A DNA stretch of 64,000 bases from Fictibacillus marinisediminis (GCF_023149135.1 NZ_JAIWJX010000002.1:2294001-2358000); one strand, 5' to 3'; positions 37,357-47,729 are shown, numbered from the stretch's first letter. A program made the numbers and translations. Notes: generated by a model not told the origin, from the sequence alone.

Positions 37357-38265
37357 TCATACCATCTTTTCTTCCTTTTTGATTAGAAGCTTTTCATCAA
37401 TGTACTTACGACTTATTAAGGCATACTCCAATGGATGAGCAATGGAGGGATCTTGTTCAGCCTCAATGACAATCCACCCTTGATAACCATGTTCTACTAG
37501 CGTCTGATAGGGTTCTGTAAAATCAATGCATCCATCGCCAGGTACCGTAAACAGACCATGTAAAAACGATTGTTGGAATGACTTCCCCTGTTCCTTGCAT
37601 TCCTGTAAAGTATCTTTTCTTACATCTTTAAAATGAACATGTTTTATCCGGTCAATATGTTTGTGAAGCAATGTGAGGTAATCTCCATCGGAAACAAAGA
37701 TATGGCCGGAGTCGTATAGTAAATGTACAAAATGTGGATCTGTATGTTCTAAAAGTCGGTCAATATCAGCTAAAGTCTGTACTCCGGTACCCATGTGATG
37801 ATGGTAAACCAGGCGTAATCCATACGTTGTCGCTATCTCGCCTAGAGTATTAAGCCCCTTACATAATACGCTCCATTCTTGATCTGTAAAAGCTGGCTTA
37901 TTCTGAAAGACATTTGTATCTTCTCCTTGAACGCTGCAGGTTTGCTCCGATACAACTGCCACATCCGCATGAACCTCCTGCAGGTATTGGCATTGTTCAT
38001 GGAACGCAGAAATAACACTTTTCAAACCATCACGAATGATATAACTACTAAACCACTTCCCTGCAATCTTTAAATTACGAAGTGCAAGTTCTTTATTTAA
38101 TACTTCCGGTTCAGGAAAAAAACCTCCGACTTCTGTTCCTTGAAAGCCTGCTACAACAATGTCGCTCAGCAGGTGCTGCAAGGTGTTTTCTGCACCAATT
38201 TCCGGCAGATCATCATTCCGCCAGCCTATAGGGGCAATCCCCCAAAAGATACCTTGATTCTCCAT
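37357..38265 (-). CDS. iolE: 2-keto-myo-inositol (inosose) dehydratase IolE
   Basis: 302 residues, against 297 in B. subtilis. It is a TIM-barrel of the sugar-phosphate isomerase/dehydratase type, with [15 protein letters not shown] at the N-terminus and metal ligands in [14 protein letters not shown] and VHFKDVR. It removes water from scyllo-inosose to give the trihydroxycyclohexanedione used by IolD. AAAAGGAG precedes the ATG. It sits 15 bases after iolD and 111 bases before iolG. Confidence 0.92.
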   Translation of the reverse strand: MENQGIFWGIAPIGWRNDDLPEIGAENTLQHLLSDIVVAGFQGTEVGGFFPEPEVLNKELALRNLKIAGKWFSSYIIRDGLKSVISAFHEQCQYLQEVHADVAVVSEQTCSVQGEDTNVFQNKPAFTDQEWSVLCKGLNTLGEIATTYGLRLVYHHHMGTGVQTLADIDRLLEHTDPHFVHLLYDSGHIFVSDGDYLTLLHKHIDRIKHVHFKDVRKDTLQECKEQGKSFQQSFLHGLFTVPGDGCIDFTEPYQTLVEHGYQGWIVIEAEQDPSIAHPLEYALISRKYIDEKLLIKKEEKMV

Positions 38266-38280
38266 CTTGGGTCTCCTTTT

Positions 38281-40197
38281 TTAGTATTGTTTTGCCTCCT
38301 GCAGTTTCTTCTGTTTTGCATCATAGACTTGCTGCACACTTTCTTTATTGGATACTTCAGCAACTCCCACATTCCACCAGGCCTCATATCCAGCAGTCAT
38401 GGTTTTCGGCAATACTTTAATTTCAATCAGCGTCGAACAGGTTTGCTGCTTTGCATCTTCAAGGGCATGGATTAGATCCTCTTTATTGTTCACTCGATAG
38501 GTTTTCGCGCCATAACCTTCCACGACTTTCGCGTAATCAATGTTTAAGATCCTGTTGTCCGATGTTCTGAATTCACAAAAGTAACTTCCGCCTCCGTTAT
38601 CCATCTGTAGATTGTTAATACAGCCAAACCCTGAGTTATCAAAGAGAAGCAGATTAATTTTTTGATTGTATTGAATAGCTGTAATTAATTCAGAGTGGAG
38701 CATTAAAAAACTCCCATCCCCAACCATGGCATAGACTTCTTGAGAGGGATGGGCCAACTTGATCCCCAGCGCACCAGATACTTCGTAACCCATACATGAG
38801 TATCCATATTCCAGATGATAAGTATTGGGGACTTCCGAGCGCCATAAGCGCTGCAAATCTCCAGGAAGTGATCCTGCGGAACCAATAACATAACTGGCAG
38901 GATCAATGGTGTCATTGATGGCTACTAATGCAGTCGTTTGAGCAAACTCCGTTTCAAGCGCAGCCGCATATTCGTTAAGTGTCACTTGAGAGAAATGATT
39001 TTTAATTTCCGGATCATATTCTGTTCGATTGAAACTTACTTGGCTTAAGCGGTGACGCTCTGCCAGCCATTCTTCTTTTAGGCAGGGGATGTCCTCACCA
39101 AAATTACTGCGGTAACCTTCCAACATAGGCATCAACTGCTCTAACGTTGTTTTCGCATCAGCTACCACCTGAAAAGCATCTAGTTTATATGCTTGAAAAC
39201 GGCTCACATTAATGTTAAGGAACTTCGTTTGATCAAAACTGAACGCCGTTTTGGAAGACGTCACAAAATCGGTATATCGTGTCCCTATCCCAATAATGAG
39301 ATCCGCCTGTTGTGCCGCTTTATTCGCCGACAAGGTACCGGTAACACCCATTCCACCTAGATTGTTTATAAAAGTAGATTCTACTGTCGATTTTCCAGCT
39401 TGGGTTTCTACTATCGGAATGGCATGTTTTTCAGAAAGAGCGATTAAGACATCACGGGCTTGAGAATATTTAGCTCCCCCACCTACAATGATTAGAGGTT
39501 TTTCGCTCATCTTAATTAACTCTGCCGCACCTGTCAGCTCACGTTCCGTCGGTAACTGGCGGTCGAGGTAGTGGATTCGTTTTTCAAAAAAAGCTTCTTG
39601 AAAGTCATAAGCCTCTCCTTCAACATCTTGAGAGATACAAATGGTGGCTGGACCTGCCTTACCAGGGTCTGTCATCACTTCAAATGCTCGGAGTAAACTA
39701 CTCATTAATTGTTCAGGACGGGTAATTCGATCCCAATATCTTGAGACCGGCTTGAGGGCATCATTGGTAGTGACTGCTGCGCTGTACTCTTGTTCAACCT
39801 GCTGAAGAACAGGATCGGGTTGACGGGTGGCAAACGTATCAGCAGGCAGGAAAAGCACCGGAATATTATTGGATAGTGCCGTTCCCGCTGCAGCCACCAA
39901 ATTGGCGGATCCAGGCCCGACGGAAGTCGTAACAGCATAGATTTTCTGCCGTAACATTTCTTTGCTGAAGGCAATTGCCGCATGTGCCATTCCTTGTTCA
40001 TTTTTACCTTGAATCACTTTTAAGTGTCCTGCGTCTTGTTCTAAAGCTTGCCCAATCCCAAGGACATTTCCATGGCCAAATACAGTAAAAATACCTTCAA
40101 CAAAATGAAATTCCTTGCCATCCACATGGAGATACTGTTGATTTAAGAATTTTATTAGTGCTTGTGCTGTTGTTAACCTTATGGTTCTCATTTTCAT
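38281..40197 (-). CDS. iolD: 3D-(3,5/4)-trihydroxycyclohexane-1,2-dione acylhydrolase IolD
   Basis: 638 residues, essentially the B. subtilis length (637). It is a thiamine-diphosphate enzyme: the cofactor Glu lies near the N-terminus, and the ThDP/Mg2+ motif MVGDGSF...FDNSG is in the C-terminal domain. It hydrolyses the ring of trihydroxycyclohexanedione to 5-deoxy-glucuronate, the committed ring-opening step in inositol breakdown. The ATG directly follows the iolC stop, with the ribosome site AAAGGGGTG inside the end of iolC. Confidence 0.94.
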   Translation of the reverse strand: MKMRTIRLTTAQALIKFLNQQYLHVDGKEFHFVEGIFTVFGHGNVLGIGQALEQDAGHLKVIQGKNEQGMAHAAIAFSKEMLRQKIYAVTTSVGPGSANLVAAAGTALSNNIPVLFLPADTFATRQPDPVLQQVEQEYSAAVTTNDALKPVSRYWDRITRPEQLMSSLLRAFEVMTDPGKAGPATICISQDVEGEAYDFQEAFFEKRIHYLDRQLPTERELTGAAELIKMSEKPLIIVGGGAKYSQARDVLIALSEKHAIPIVETQAGKSTVESTFINNLGGMGVTGTLSANKAAQQADLIIGIGTRYTDFVTSSKTAFSFDQTKFLNINVSRFQAYKLDAFQVVADAKTTLEQLMPMLEGYRSNFGEDIPCLKEEWLAERHRLSQVSFNRTEYDPEIKNHFSQVTLNEYAAALETEFAQTTALVAINDTIDPASYVIGSAGSLPGDLQRLWRSEVPNTYHLEYGYSCMGYEVSGALGIKLAHPSQEVYAMVGDGSFLMLHSELITAIQYNQKINLLLFDNSGFGCINNLQMDNGGGSYFCEFRTSDNRILNIDYAKVVEGYGAKTYRVNNKEDLIHALEDAKQQTCSTLIEIKVLPKTMTAGYEAWWNVGVAEVSNKESVQQVYDAKQKKLQEAKQY

Positions 40198-41208
40198 TCA
40201 CCCCTTTACATGGATTGATTCATTTAAGGGACTTTCCTTTTCTCTAATGAACTGTTCGATTTCCTGTACGGTTGGCATGGCATCAGAAGAACTGTGTTTG
40301 CTAACTACAATGGAAGCAGAGGCACTCCCATATTTTAAAGCGCTTTCAATACCTTTGCCTTTGATGAGAGCATATAAGAAAGCGGAAGCATAAGAATCCC
40401 CTGCACCAAATGTTTTTAACACTTCGGTTGGATAAGCTTTCCCCTTATAGGTTTCTCCTTCTCTGGTATAAGCAAACGATCCCTCAACCCCTTGCTTTAT
40501 CACAATTAATCCAGGCGAGTGTTGAAATAGATATTGGATCGTGTCTTTATTTTTGCCGTTTGGCTTGTTTTCAAGTATGTCGTACTCATCTCTTGTACCA
40601 AGAATTACATCGGACTGTTCAGCCACCAATGAGTAATATACGGATGTCTCTTCACGAGATTTCCAAGTGTATGGCCGATAATCCAATTCAAAAATAACCA
40701 AAACATGATTTCTTTTCGCTAATTGAATGGCGTTTAATACGGCTTCTCTTGAAGGGCTTTTTGACAGAGCGGTTCCTGAGACCAAAAGAATACTTGATCG
40801 TTTTAAGTAACTTTCCCTAATTTCAGAGGGTGCTAAGTATAAATCGGCTACATCCTCACGATACATGAGGATGCTGCACTCTTCCGGACTTTTAATCTCG
40901 GTAAAAGCCAAACCTGTTTTATGTCCTTCTTTATCAATGATCAGATTGGATGTATCTACGCCCATTCGGTTCATGTATTGCTGAATGAAGCGTCCATGCT
41001 GATCATCTGAAATTTTACCAATAAAACCAGCGTTCAGGCCTAATTTCGAGCTGCCAATGGCAATATTAGCAGGCGATCCCCCTACATATTTCGTAAAGGT
41101 CATGGTTTCTTCCATCGGGCGGTTGTACTCCGTAGCATTTAGATCAATGCAGGCTCGTCCAATGGCGATAATATCAAATTCTCTGTTTTTACTAAACTCA
41201 ACTTTCAT
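40198..41208 (-). CDS. iolC: 5-dehydro-2-deoxygluconokinase IolC
   Basis: A 336-residue PfkB-family kinase. The start DIIAIGRACIDLNATEYNRP is diagnostic of IolC, and the ATP-site motif TFGAGDSYASAF carries the catalytic Asp. It phosphorylates 2-deoxy-5-keto-gluconate, formed by IolB, at C6. The phosphate product needs the aldolase IolJ, which is not in this window. It is coupled to iolD with no gap and follows iolB by 22 bases. Confidence 0.93.
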   Translation of the reverse strand: MKVEFSKNREFDIIAIGRACIDLNATEYNRPMEETMTFTKYVGGSPANIAIGSSKLGLNAGFIGKISDDQHGRFIQQYMNRMGVDTSNLIIDKEGHKTGLAFTEIKSPEECSILMYREDVADLYLAPSEIRESYLKRSSILLVSGTALSKSPSREAVLNAIQLAKRNHVLVIFELDYRPYTWKSREETSVYYSLVAEQSDVILGTRDEYDILENKPNGKNKDTIQYLFQHSPGLIVIKQGVEGSFAYTREGETYKGKAYPTEVLKTFGAGDSYASAFLYALIKGKGIESALKYGSASASIVVSKHSSSDAMPTVQEIEQFIREKESPLNESIHVKG

Positions 41209-41230
41209 TTCCCCACTCCTTTCCAGCTAT

Positions 41231-42046
41231 TTAGCGTTCTAATATCCATTCGTGGTTCGGATCATTATGAAATTTCCAAATACGGTTTGGGCCTGCCATA
41301 ACATTTAAATAATAAGAGGTATATCCCTCGGGAACCCCTACTGGATGATACCCTTCCGGCACCAAAACAACATCGCCGTTTTCAACGGTCATGGTTTCAT
41401 CGAGCGAACGATCATCGGTGTAAACACGCTGAAACACGAAGCCTTGTGGTGGATTAATTTCGTGGTAATACGTTTCTTCTAATAAAGATTCCTCTGGCAG
41501 GTTATCTTGATCATGTTTATGAGGAGGATAACTTGACCAATTGCCGCTCTCTGTATAAACCTCGACTACCAACAAACGATGAGCTGCTGAGTTGGAATCA
41601 GGTAATATATTATGAACCAAACGCTGATTATTACGGCTGCCTCGATTCTCTACTTCATTTTCCTCAGCTTTAATTAATTTGGTAGGTAGAACCTTCTCCG
41701 TAGGCGAATAACATAAAGCCACGCGCGCAGGCTTCACTCCTTCTACTTCTAACCGCTGCTGATTGGATATATACACACTGTCCGTAGGAATCTTGTCAAA
41801 GACACTCTTACGGGTACCAAGTTTAGTGAATGTATTCTTCTGATCCTTAACATTTATGGTCCCTTTCAAAGCAACGATGCAGCATTCTTTATCATTTAAG
41901 ATTTCAGTATATTTAGCACCTGGCGCTAATTCTATAATTTTAAGTTCAACATACTGCAAAGGAGAAACCTCATTTTTTACTTCATGAACAATGGTTACTC
42001 CTGAAGCAATCTCCCTTTTTTCTGGTTTGCATAACAATTGCGTCAT
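41231..42046 (-). CDS. iolB: 5-deoxy-glucuronate isomerase IolB
   Basis: With the ATG at 42046, behind AAAGGAGGAGG, the protein has 271 residues, identical in length to B. subtilis IolB; the longer frame has no site. It is a two-domain cupin. The C-terminal barrel holds metal ligands in SYPPHKHDQDNLPEES (two His and a Glu) and EGYHPVG. It turns 5-deoxy-glucuronate into 2-deoxy-5-keto-gluconate. It follows the second GH4 gene by 61 bases and begins the iol part of the operon. Confidence 0.94.
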   Translation of the reverse strand: MTQLLCKPEKREIASGVTIVHEVKNEVSPLQYVELKIIELAPGAKYTEILNDKECCIVALKGTINVKDQKNTFTKLGTRKSVFDKIPTDSVYISNQQRLEVEGVKPARVALCYSPTEKVLPTKLIKAEENEVENRGSRNNQRLVHNILPDSNSAAHRLLVVEVYTESGNWSSYPPHKHDQDNLPEESLLEETYYHEINPPQGFVFQRVYTDDRSLDETMTVENGDVVLVPEGYHPVGVPEGYTSYYLNVMAGPNRIWKFHNDPNHEWILER

Positions 42047-42107
42047 ATGTTCCTCCTCCTTTAGTGTGTTTTGCACTATCACTTCATTAGCAGATTAAAT
42101 AGATAAC

Positions 42108-43436
42108 TTAAATCGTTTTACTTTCTGAGAAAAATAGAGGTAAGTAGTCTTTGTTTTCATCCAAAATATCTCGAAGGATCTTTTCAGCAACCGAAGCACT
42201 CTTAACCAGTGGATGGGTGGTAAGGGCCATCAGTGCCGATGAGTAATCCCCATGAACAGCAGCTTCAATAGCCAATTCTTCGTAGGCTTTTACCACCTGA
42301 AGCAAGCCGCGTATTCTTGCATCAATCTCCGTTGAAAGCTGAATAGGACGGGCCCCTTGTTGATCAATCACACAGTTTACTTCAATGGAGGCCGTAGAAG
42401 GAAGACAGGCGAGGATTCCATTGTTCTGGACATTGACCGTTTGGATGTCCTTTTTATTGTTGTAGATGGAAGACATGATATTTACCGCGGCCTCTGAGTA
42501 ATAAGCTCCGCCTCTTTGAGCAAGTTCAGGTGGCTTGATGGAAAGGTTAGGGTCTTTATACCTTTCAAATAAGGCTACCTCCACCTTTTTCACCTCATCC
42601 GCTCTAGTACCTTCATCCTTTAATTGCTGAATTTGCTGCTGAAGAATCTCGTCTTTTTTATAATAGTAACGGTGATACCCACAAGGAAATGACCCTAAGG
42701 ATAGTAGAAAATCACGGTCCCACTCTATGTCGGGGATATTTTTCATGGTAAACCCCTGCTTACCAGGTATCTCGTCTAGAAAAGATTGTGTCACATCTTT
42801 GTTTCTTACCATAATTTTAGTGGTCCAATTCAAGTGATTGATGCCAGCCATCTCAATTTCCACCTCAGATGCATCGACATCAAAAAATGCAGCGAACTGC
42901 TTTCTTGTGTTAATCGGGAGGTTGCAAAGCCCGATCGTTTTAACGTTGGCATATTTATTGACCGCTTCGGTTACCATGCCGGCGGGATTTGTAAAGTTAA
43001 TGAGAAACGCGTCTGGAGAGAATTTTTCGATATCTTTACAGATATCGAGGATAACCGGTATGGTGCGAAGTGCTTTGGCAAACCCGCCTGCACCTGTAGT
43101 TTCTTGGCCGATACACTGATATCGCAAAGGAATCCTTTCATCTCTGGATCTCGCATCTAACATTCCCACTCGAAGTTGAGTAATGACGAAATCGGCATTG
43201 GTTATGGCTTCCTCTCGATTGAGTGTTAACTCAAGATTGATGGGTACACCCGCCTTTTCAATCATTCTTCTAGCAAGGTTTCCAACAATCTCTAATTTTC
43301 CCTGCCCCTCTTTAATATCCACTAAATAAAGATCTTGAATTGGAAACTCCTCATACCGCTCGATACATCCTTCAATCAGTTCGGGCGTATACGACGATCC
43401 CCCTCCAATTACTGCTACTTTAAGCCCGCTCTTCAT
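42108..43436 (-). CDS. GH4 glycosidase (CelF/LicH-like, CNLP signature)
   Basis: A 442-residue GH4 enzyme. The NAD site is VAVIGGGSSYTPELI; the metal-binding Cys is in LCNLPIN (about residue 172) and the His in AGINHLNW. The C-N-x-P pattern is that of 6-phospho-beta-glucosidases such as LicH/CelF, which normally act on PTS-phosphorylated sugars. Here the import genes encode an ABC system, so the substrate would need cytosolic phosphorylation, perhaps by the kinase encoded just upstream, which it overlaps by 17 bases. Mechanism: NAD+ oxidation at C3, then elimination. It lies directly before iolB. Confidence 0.88.
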   Translation of the reverse strand: MKSGLKVAVIGGGSSYTPELIEGCIERYEEFPIQDLYLVDIKEGQGKLEIVGNLARRMIEKAGVPINLELTLNREEAITNADFVITQLRVGMLDARSRDERIPLRYQCIGQETTGAGGFAKALRTIPVILDICKDIEKFSPDAFLINFTNPAGMVTEAVNKYANVKTIGLCNLPINTRKQFAAFFDVDASEVEIEMAGINHLNWTTKIMVRNKDVTQSFLDEIPGKQGFTMKNIPDIEWDRDFLLSLGSFPCGYHRYYYKKDEILQQQIQQLKDEGTRADEVKKVEVALFERYKDPNLSIKPPELAQRGGAYYSEAAVNIMSSIYNNKKDIQTVNVQNNGILACLPSTASIEVNCVIDQQGARPIQLSTEIDARIRGLLQVVKAYEELAIEAAVHGDYSSALMALTTHPLVKSASVAEKILRDILDENKDYLPLFFSESKTI

Positions 43437-44415
43437 GATATTTCCACCCTTTCTCCAATTGGTTTAAAACATCCGTTGATGTCGGTAATCCTAATTGATC
43501 CCTTGCGAGTAGAACAGCTCCAAATACCGGATCCATTTCGGGTATAACGAGCTGAATGGAATGCCCTTCATTCTCGATGATCTGTTTTAAAGAATCCAAT
43601 ACATAAAGGTTTTTCCCCTTTTGCACCACACTGCCGGTCAAAATGATGGGAATGGGTGCAGGTAAACTGCCCAGTCTTTTTATAACGGAACTTGCGGCTA
43701 ATCCTAATTCTTTTCCCATCTGTTTTAATATCCTTATCGAGAGCTGATCTCCGTCCATTGCGGCTTCATGAAGTACAATAGCCAAATCGCCGGTTACTTT
43801 GGTCACACCATCATCTAAGAATTGATTCCACATCTCTTCCATGCTGCTAAAGCCAAAATAACATGGAACTCGATGTGTTAGAATAGTCGGTATTTCTCGG
43901 AGTTCCCAGGAACGGATGGCCGATCGGAAGGCTTCAATTGCTAGCGCGTTTCCACCTGCTCCAGCTCCATCTCCATAGAGATATCCAAAACCACCGGTTT
44001 GGACAACTTTTCCTTGTTGATTTCGGCCAGATGCGTTGGTGCCACTCCCACACACCAGAACCACTCCTGTATTCGAAGAGCTTCCTAGCCGTAATCCTTC
44101 CATCGTGTCGCATACCAAGTTCCATTTAGCAAAGGGAAATGTAGCGAGTGCTGATTTAAGCAGTCGAATATCTTTTTCACGGTCTGCCCCGGCCAATCCA
44201 TACTGTACAAAAGAGATGTCACTATAACTGATTTCAGCTTCCTCCATCGCTTGTGAAATCGCTTCTTGCACATTAGTTAACGCTTTTTTGATTCCATTGA
44301 CTTGATAATTGGAACAACCAGAATACCCCTTCCCAATAATTTGTCCATGCTGATCAACGATGACGGCCTGGGTTTTGCTTCCACCCCCATCAACACCCAT
44401 CACAATCGTTCCCAT
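43420..44415 (-). CDS. BadF/BadG/NagK-type amino-sugar kinase
   Basis: 331 residues from the ATG at 44415, whose first base overlaps the permease stop (TAATG); a longer frame has no site. It is an ASKHA-fold kinase: phosphate-1 VMGVDGGGSKTQAVIVD, VCGSGTNASGRN, and GGFGYLYGDGAGAGG with its Asp. Relatives are N-acetylglucosamine or glucosamine kinases and also 2-hydroxyacyl-dehydratase activators. It is translationally coupled to a sugar permease and overlaps a GH4 gene, so a sugar kinase is far more likely. I infer glucosamine/GlcNAc or an intact amino-sugar glycoside as acceptor. Confidence 0.85.
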   Translation of the reverse strand: MGTIVMGVDGGGSKTQAVIVDQHGQIIGKGYSGCSNYQVNGIKKALTNVQEAISQAMEEAEISYSDISFVQYGLAGADREKDIRLLKSALATFPFAKWNLVCDTMEGLRLGSSSNTGVVLVCGSGTNASGRNQQGKVVQTGGFGYLYGDGAGAGGNALAIEAFRSAIRSWELREIPTILTHRVPCYFGFSSMEEMWNQFLDDGVTKVTGDLAIVLHEAAMDGDQLSIRILKQMGKELGLAASSVIKRLGSLPAPIPIILTGSVVQKGKNLYVLDSLKQIIENEGHSIQLVIPEMDPVFGAVLLARDQLGLPTSTDVLNQLEKGWKYHEERA

Positions 44416-45380
44416 TATTCTTTCACACCCCCACCTGCAAGGCCTCCAACAATGTATTTGTAGAGGAATACCGAGACCAAAACCGGAGGTAAGGAGGCAA
44501 TAAAACCGCCAGCCGTCATTAGTCCCCAATCAATGCTGTGCTTACCGATAAATTCTCGGATGGCGATCGGAAGCGTCTTCGATGCAAAGGTTTGTGTGAA
44601 GGCACTTGCGAACATGAACTCATCCCATGCTAATAACAACGTAAAGATTGCCGTTGCGGCAATTCCTGGCATCGCTAAAGGGACAATAATTCTAAACAAG
44701 GTACCGATACGAGAACACCCATCAATAATTGCGGCTTCCTCCAAGGCTTTCGGAATGGTTTGGAAGTAACCTGTCATGATCCAAATGGCAAACGGAAGGG
44801 AAAAGGTAGTGTAAGAAATAATTAAAGACCAAACGGTATCCAGCAGCGGTGGAGTTTGAAACAATATAAAACTAGTAAAAGGAATAGTAATGGATATACC
44901 GTTTCTCATCATTACATACAGAGGAGCAATAATTGAAATCGAAGGTAAGAGCTGCATAGCAAGGACAGTAAATAAAGCAGAATTTCGAAAAGGAAATTTC
45001 ACCTTTGAAAAGGCAAAAGATGCAAAGATGGCCAAAAACAAGGTTAGCATAGTTGTGCCTAATGAAACGATCACACTGTTTTTCATGGCAGCTATAAATT
45101 CGCCCGCCCCATTCCCCGTAAAAAGTTTGTAATAGTTTTCTAATGTCGGAGAATGAGGAATTAAATGTCCGCTAAGGAGCTCTTCGGTTTTACTGATTGA
45201 AGACGTAAAAAGATAAATAAAAGGCGCCAATGTGAAAATAGCCAGCAAGATTAAGCCACTCCACAAATAGAAGGGAGGAATAAGGTCCGTGCTTTTTGTC
45301 TTAAATAACTTAGACTTAACTTTGACGGCTGGTTTCACTTCATTCCTGACTGTGCTTTGTTCTATCGTTGGTTCGAACAT
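44415..45380 (-). CDS. carbohydrate ABC transporter permease, MalG/CUT1 type
   Basis: 321 residues, about six membrane helices. The EAA loop that contacts the ATPase is present as EEAAIIDGCSRIGTLFRIIVP. AAAAGGAGGGG precedes the ATG. It pairs with the MalF-type permease encoded 14 bases upstream and the lipoprotein before that. No ATP-binding subunit is in the operon, so a shared MsmX-like ATPase encoded elsewhere must energise it, as is normal for Bacillus CUT1 importers. Confidence 0.92.
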   Translation of the reverse strand: MFEPTIEQSTVRNEVKPAVKVKSKLFKTKSTDLIPPFYLWSGLILLAIFTLAPFIYLFTSSISKTEELLSGHLIPHSPTLENYYKLFTGNGAGEFIAAMKNSVIVSLGTTMLTLFLAIFASFAFSKVKFPFRNSALFTVLAMQLLPSISIIAPLYVMMRNGISITIPFTSFILFQTPPLLDTVWSLIISYTTFSLPFAIWIMTGYFQTIPKALEEAAIIDGCSRIGTLFRIIVPLAMPGIAATAIFTLLLAWDEFMFASAFTQTFASKTLPIAIREFIGKHSIDWGLMTAGGFIASLPPVLVSVFLYKYIVGGLAGGGVKE

Positions 45381-45394
45381 CGTAGCCCCTCCTT

Positions 45395-46318
45395 TTAAAA
45401 CTCATGAGAATTTTTCTTTAACAATCGTATATACCAAACAATAAATACTAAGATGATCGCTGTAGAGACCCAAGCCATGGCGGAAGCTTCTCCAAGGTAA
45501 AAATAACGGAAGGCTTTATTGAACGTCAGGTACGAGATCGACGTAGTCGGATCGCCTGTAAAAACCGTTAAAATATCGTACACACGAAAAGCAGCTATCG
45601 TACGAAGGACTACCGCAATCATCAATATCGGAAACAACTGAGGAATGGTCACATACCAAAGCTTTTTCCAAAAACCCGCTCCATCCATCATCGCTGCTTC
45701 ATACAGAGATGATGGAATTGCTTGTAAACCCGCCAATAATAATAACGTCATAAAGGGTGTCATTTTCCAAACGTCAGCTACTACAACGGAATTGATAATA
45801 TTATGAGCATCTGCCAGCCAGAGTGGATTTTCACTCGCGCTCAGCACATGTATTTTTTTAAGAATAATCGTAAACGACCCGTTCCCTGGCTGGAAAATCC
45901 ATTTCCATAGCAAGCCATTTACTAAAGTCAGCATCGCCCAAGGAATAATAATTATCATTCGAAAAAATACTCTTCCCCGGAACATTTGATTTAACAATAA
46001 AGCACTAAATAAGCCCAATACTAATTCGGCAACGGTTGAAATCACCGTAAAGTAACCGGTAAAATACGTCGCGGTCCAAAAATCATGATTGTTAAATAGC
46101 GCAATAAAATTACCAAAACCCACAAATACAACGTCAGAACCATCCAGCATATGATACTTGTACATACTCCAGACAAGCGATTGGTAAATGGGGAACAAAA
46201 AGGTCTTAAAGAGTATGTAGAAGGTTGGAAACAATAAGACAAAAGCAAAAAGTATTTCTTTTCTCTGTTTCCTGCCCATTAACCTCGGATTCACTAACTT
46301 TCCAGTCGATTTTTCCAT
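45395..46318 (-). CDS. carbohydrate ABC transporter permease, MalF/CUT1 type
   Basis: About 307 residues from the ATG at 46318 behind CAGGAGG. It has six helices and the EAA loop YEAAMMDGAGFWKKLWYVTIP. This is the first of the two channel subunits. It lies 53 bases after the binding-protein gene, with a strong hairpin in the gap, an arrangement that commonly lets the binding protein be made in excess. Confidence 0.92.
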   Translation of the reverse strand: MEKSTGKLVNPRLMGRKQRKEILFAFVLLFPTFYILFKTFLFPIYQSLVWSMYKYHMLDGSDVVFVGFGNFIALFNNHDFWTATYFTGYFTVISTVAELVLGLFSALLLNQMFRGRVFFRMIIIIPWAMLTLVNGLLWKWIFQPGNGSFTIILKKIHVLSASENPLWLADAHNIINSVVVADVWKMTPFMTLLLLAGLQAIPSSLYEAAMMDGAGFWKKLWYVTIPQLFPILMIAVVLRTIAAFRVYDILTVFTGDPTTSISYLTFNKAFRYFYLGEASAMAWVSTAIILVFIVWYIRLLKKNSHEF

Positions 46319-46338
46319 CGCGAGCCTCCTGCGAAAGA

Positions 46339-46365
46339 AGAAGCGGTTAGTATCCAACCGCTTCT
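46339..46365. promoter_or_regulatory. intercistronic hairpin between binding protein and permease genes
   Basis: AGAAGCGGTT and AACCGCTTCT are perfect 10-base inverted repeats around a 7-base loop. On the minus strand TTCTTTCG follows, a weak U tract. It is probably an mRNA 3'-stabiliser or partial terminator after the binding-protein gene. Confidence 0.75.
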
Positions 46366-46371
46366 CGTTTA

Positions 46372-47700
46372 TTATTTTGCATCTTCAATGGCTTTTTCGA
46401 TATTTTTTGCTGCGGTGTTTAAAGCATCTTCTGGTGATTTTTTGCCTAAGAGAGCTTCATGGATTTCTGCGGATAAAATGTCAGCCCATTCCACGTAACC
46501 CGGAGCGTTCGGACGATTTTGCCCATATTGATATTGCTTCATAATCTTATCCACTGTTTTGGTTTTGTCTGCTGCTTTGAGCTCGGGATCGTCATACAAC
46601 CCTTCCAATGTTGGATACATCCCATCTTGCTCAAACATCGGAAGTTGGAATTGTTTGGTACTCATCCATTTTAAGAATTGAAGCGCTGCTTGTTTATGTT
46701 TACTATCTCTCATTAATGAGATGCCTTCAGATCCCGTTACTGCGGCTGACTCTACGTCTCCGTTTCCTGGCATTAGCCCTACATCCGTTTTATTCATCAC
46801 TTTGGATTTGGATGGATCATTCAAATCCGGATACATTCCTTCCCAGTTCGTCATCATAGCAATTTTTCCAGCAGCAAACGCGTTTTTCACATCATCTTCA
46901 CTCCACTGCATACTCGCAGGATCCACCGTTTTATCTTTTTGAACAAGGTCGACCATAAATTGAAGCGCTTTCAATCCTCCGCTTTTATTAAAAACGGGGG
47001 TTCCATTTTCATCAAAGAACTTACCGCCAAAACCATATACTAAGCTGACAAAGTCACAATTCAATCCTTCTGCTTGTTTCCAAGACCATGCAGAACCATA
47101 AACCCCATTCTTTGTAATTTTTTTAGACATTTCTCTAAATTCATCCCATGTTTTAGGAGGCGCATTATATCCTGCTTTCGCAAGAAGCTCTTTGTTCCAA
47201 TAGAAGTGTTTGGTACTTGAAAAAAACGGTACAGCGGCAAGTTGATCTTTATACATGACAGAACTTAAAGACGATTGAGTGTATTTCTTTTGAACATCTT
47301 TTGGTACCGAATCGGCTAAATCAAACGCTATCTTACCTTCCATAAATTGACCTGCCCAAATGGTATCCATCTCAGCTAAATCTATATCTGCAGAGTTGGA
47401 AAGTACCGCTGTTGTAATTTTGTTATAAAGTGAATTATAATCAACCGCAATCTCTTTAACTTTGATACCTGTGTCTTTTGTAAATTCTTTTAATATTTTT
47501 CCTCGAGGACCATTTTCACCGTCAGTATTTACCCATAATAGGGTGATTTCTTCCCCTTTTAGGTCTTTCTTGTTGTTCCAGCTCAGCTTCTCATCTTTCG
47601 CTTCACCTTTTTCTCCACTCGTAGGTGGTGCTGCATTACATCCGGTCAGCAAGATAAAAATCAATGATAACAGAAAAAGAACTTTACCTCTTTTCAACAT
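46372..47700 (-). CDS. sugar-binding lipoprotein of ABC importer
   Basis: 442 residues with a lipoprotein signal (MLKRGKVLFLLSLIFILLTGC, lipidated Cys21) and a family 1 solute-binding fold (ITLLWVNTDGENGPRGKILKEF; later AFAAGKIAMMTNWEG). It would be tethered outside the cell and deliver an oligosaccharide or glycoside to the two permeases. Many Trp/aromatic residues along the cleft suggest a sugar ligand. The ligand is unknown; the operon argues for an inositol- or amino-sugar-containing glycoside. Confidence 0.92.
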   Translation of the reverse strand: MLKRGKVLFLLSLIFILLTGCNAAPPTSGEKGEAKDEKLSWNNKKDLKGEEITLLWVNTDGENGPRGKILKEFTKDTGIKVKEIAVDYNSLYNKITTAVLSNSADIDLAEMDTIWAGQFMEGKIAFDLADSVPKDVQKKYTQSSLSSVMYKDQLAAVPFFSSTKHFYWNKELLAKAGYNAPPKTWDEFREMSKKITKNGVYGSAWSWKQAEGLNCDFVSLVYGFGGKFFDENGTPVFNKSGGLKALQFMVDLVQKDKTVDPASMQWSEDDVKNAFAAGKIAMMTNWEGMYPDLNDPSKSKVMNKTDVGLMPGNGDVESAAVTGSEGISLMRDSKHKQAALQFLKWMSTKQFQLPMFEQDGMYPTLEGLYDDPELKAADKTKTVDKIMKQYQYGQNRPNAPGYVEWADILSAEIHEALLGKKSPEDALNTAAKNIEKAIEDAK

Positions 47701-47729
47701 AGACCCTCCCTTTAAATAAATGTTAATCC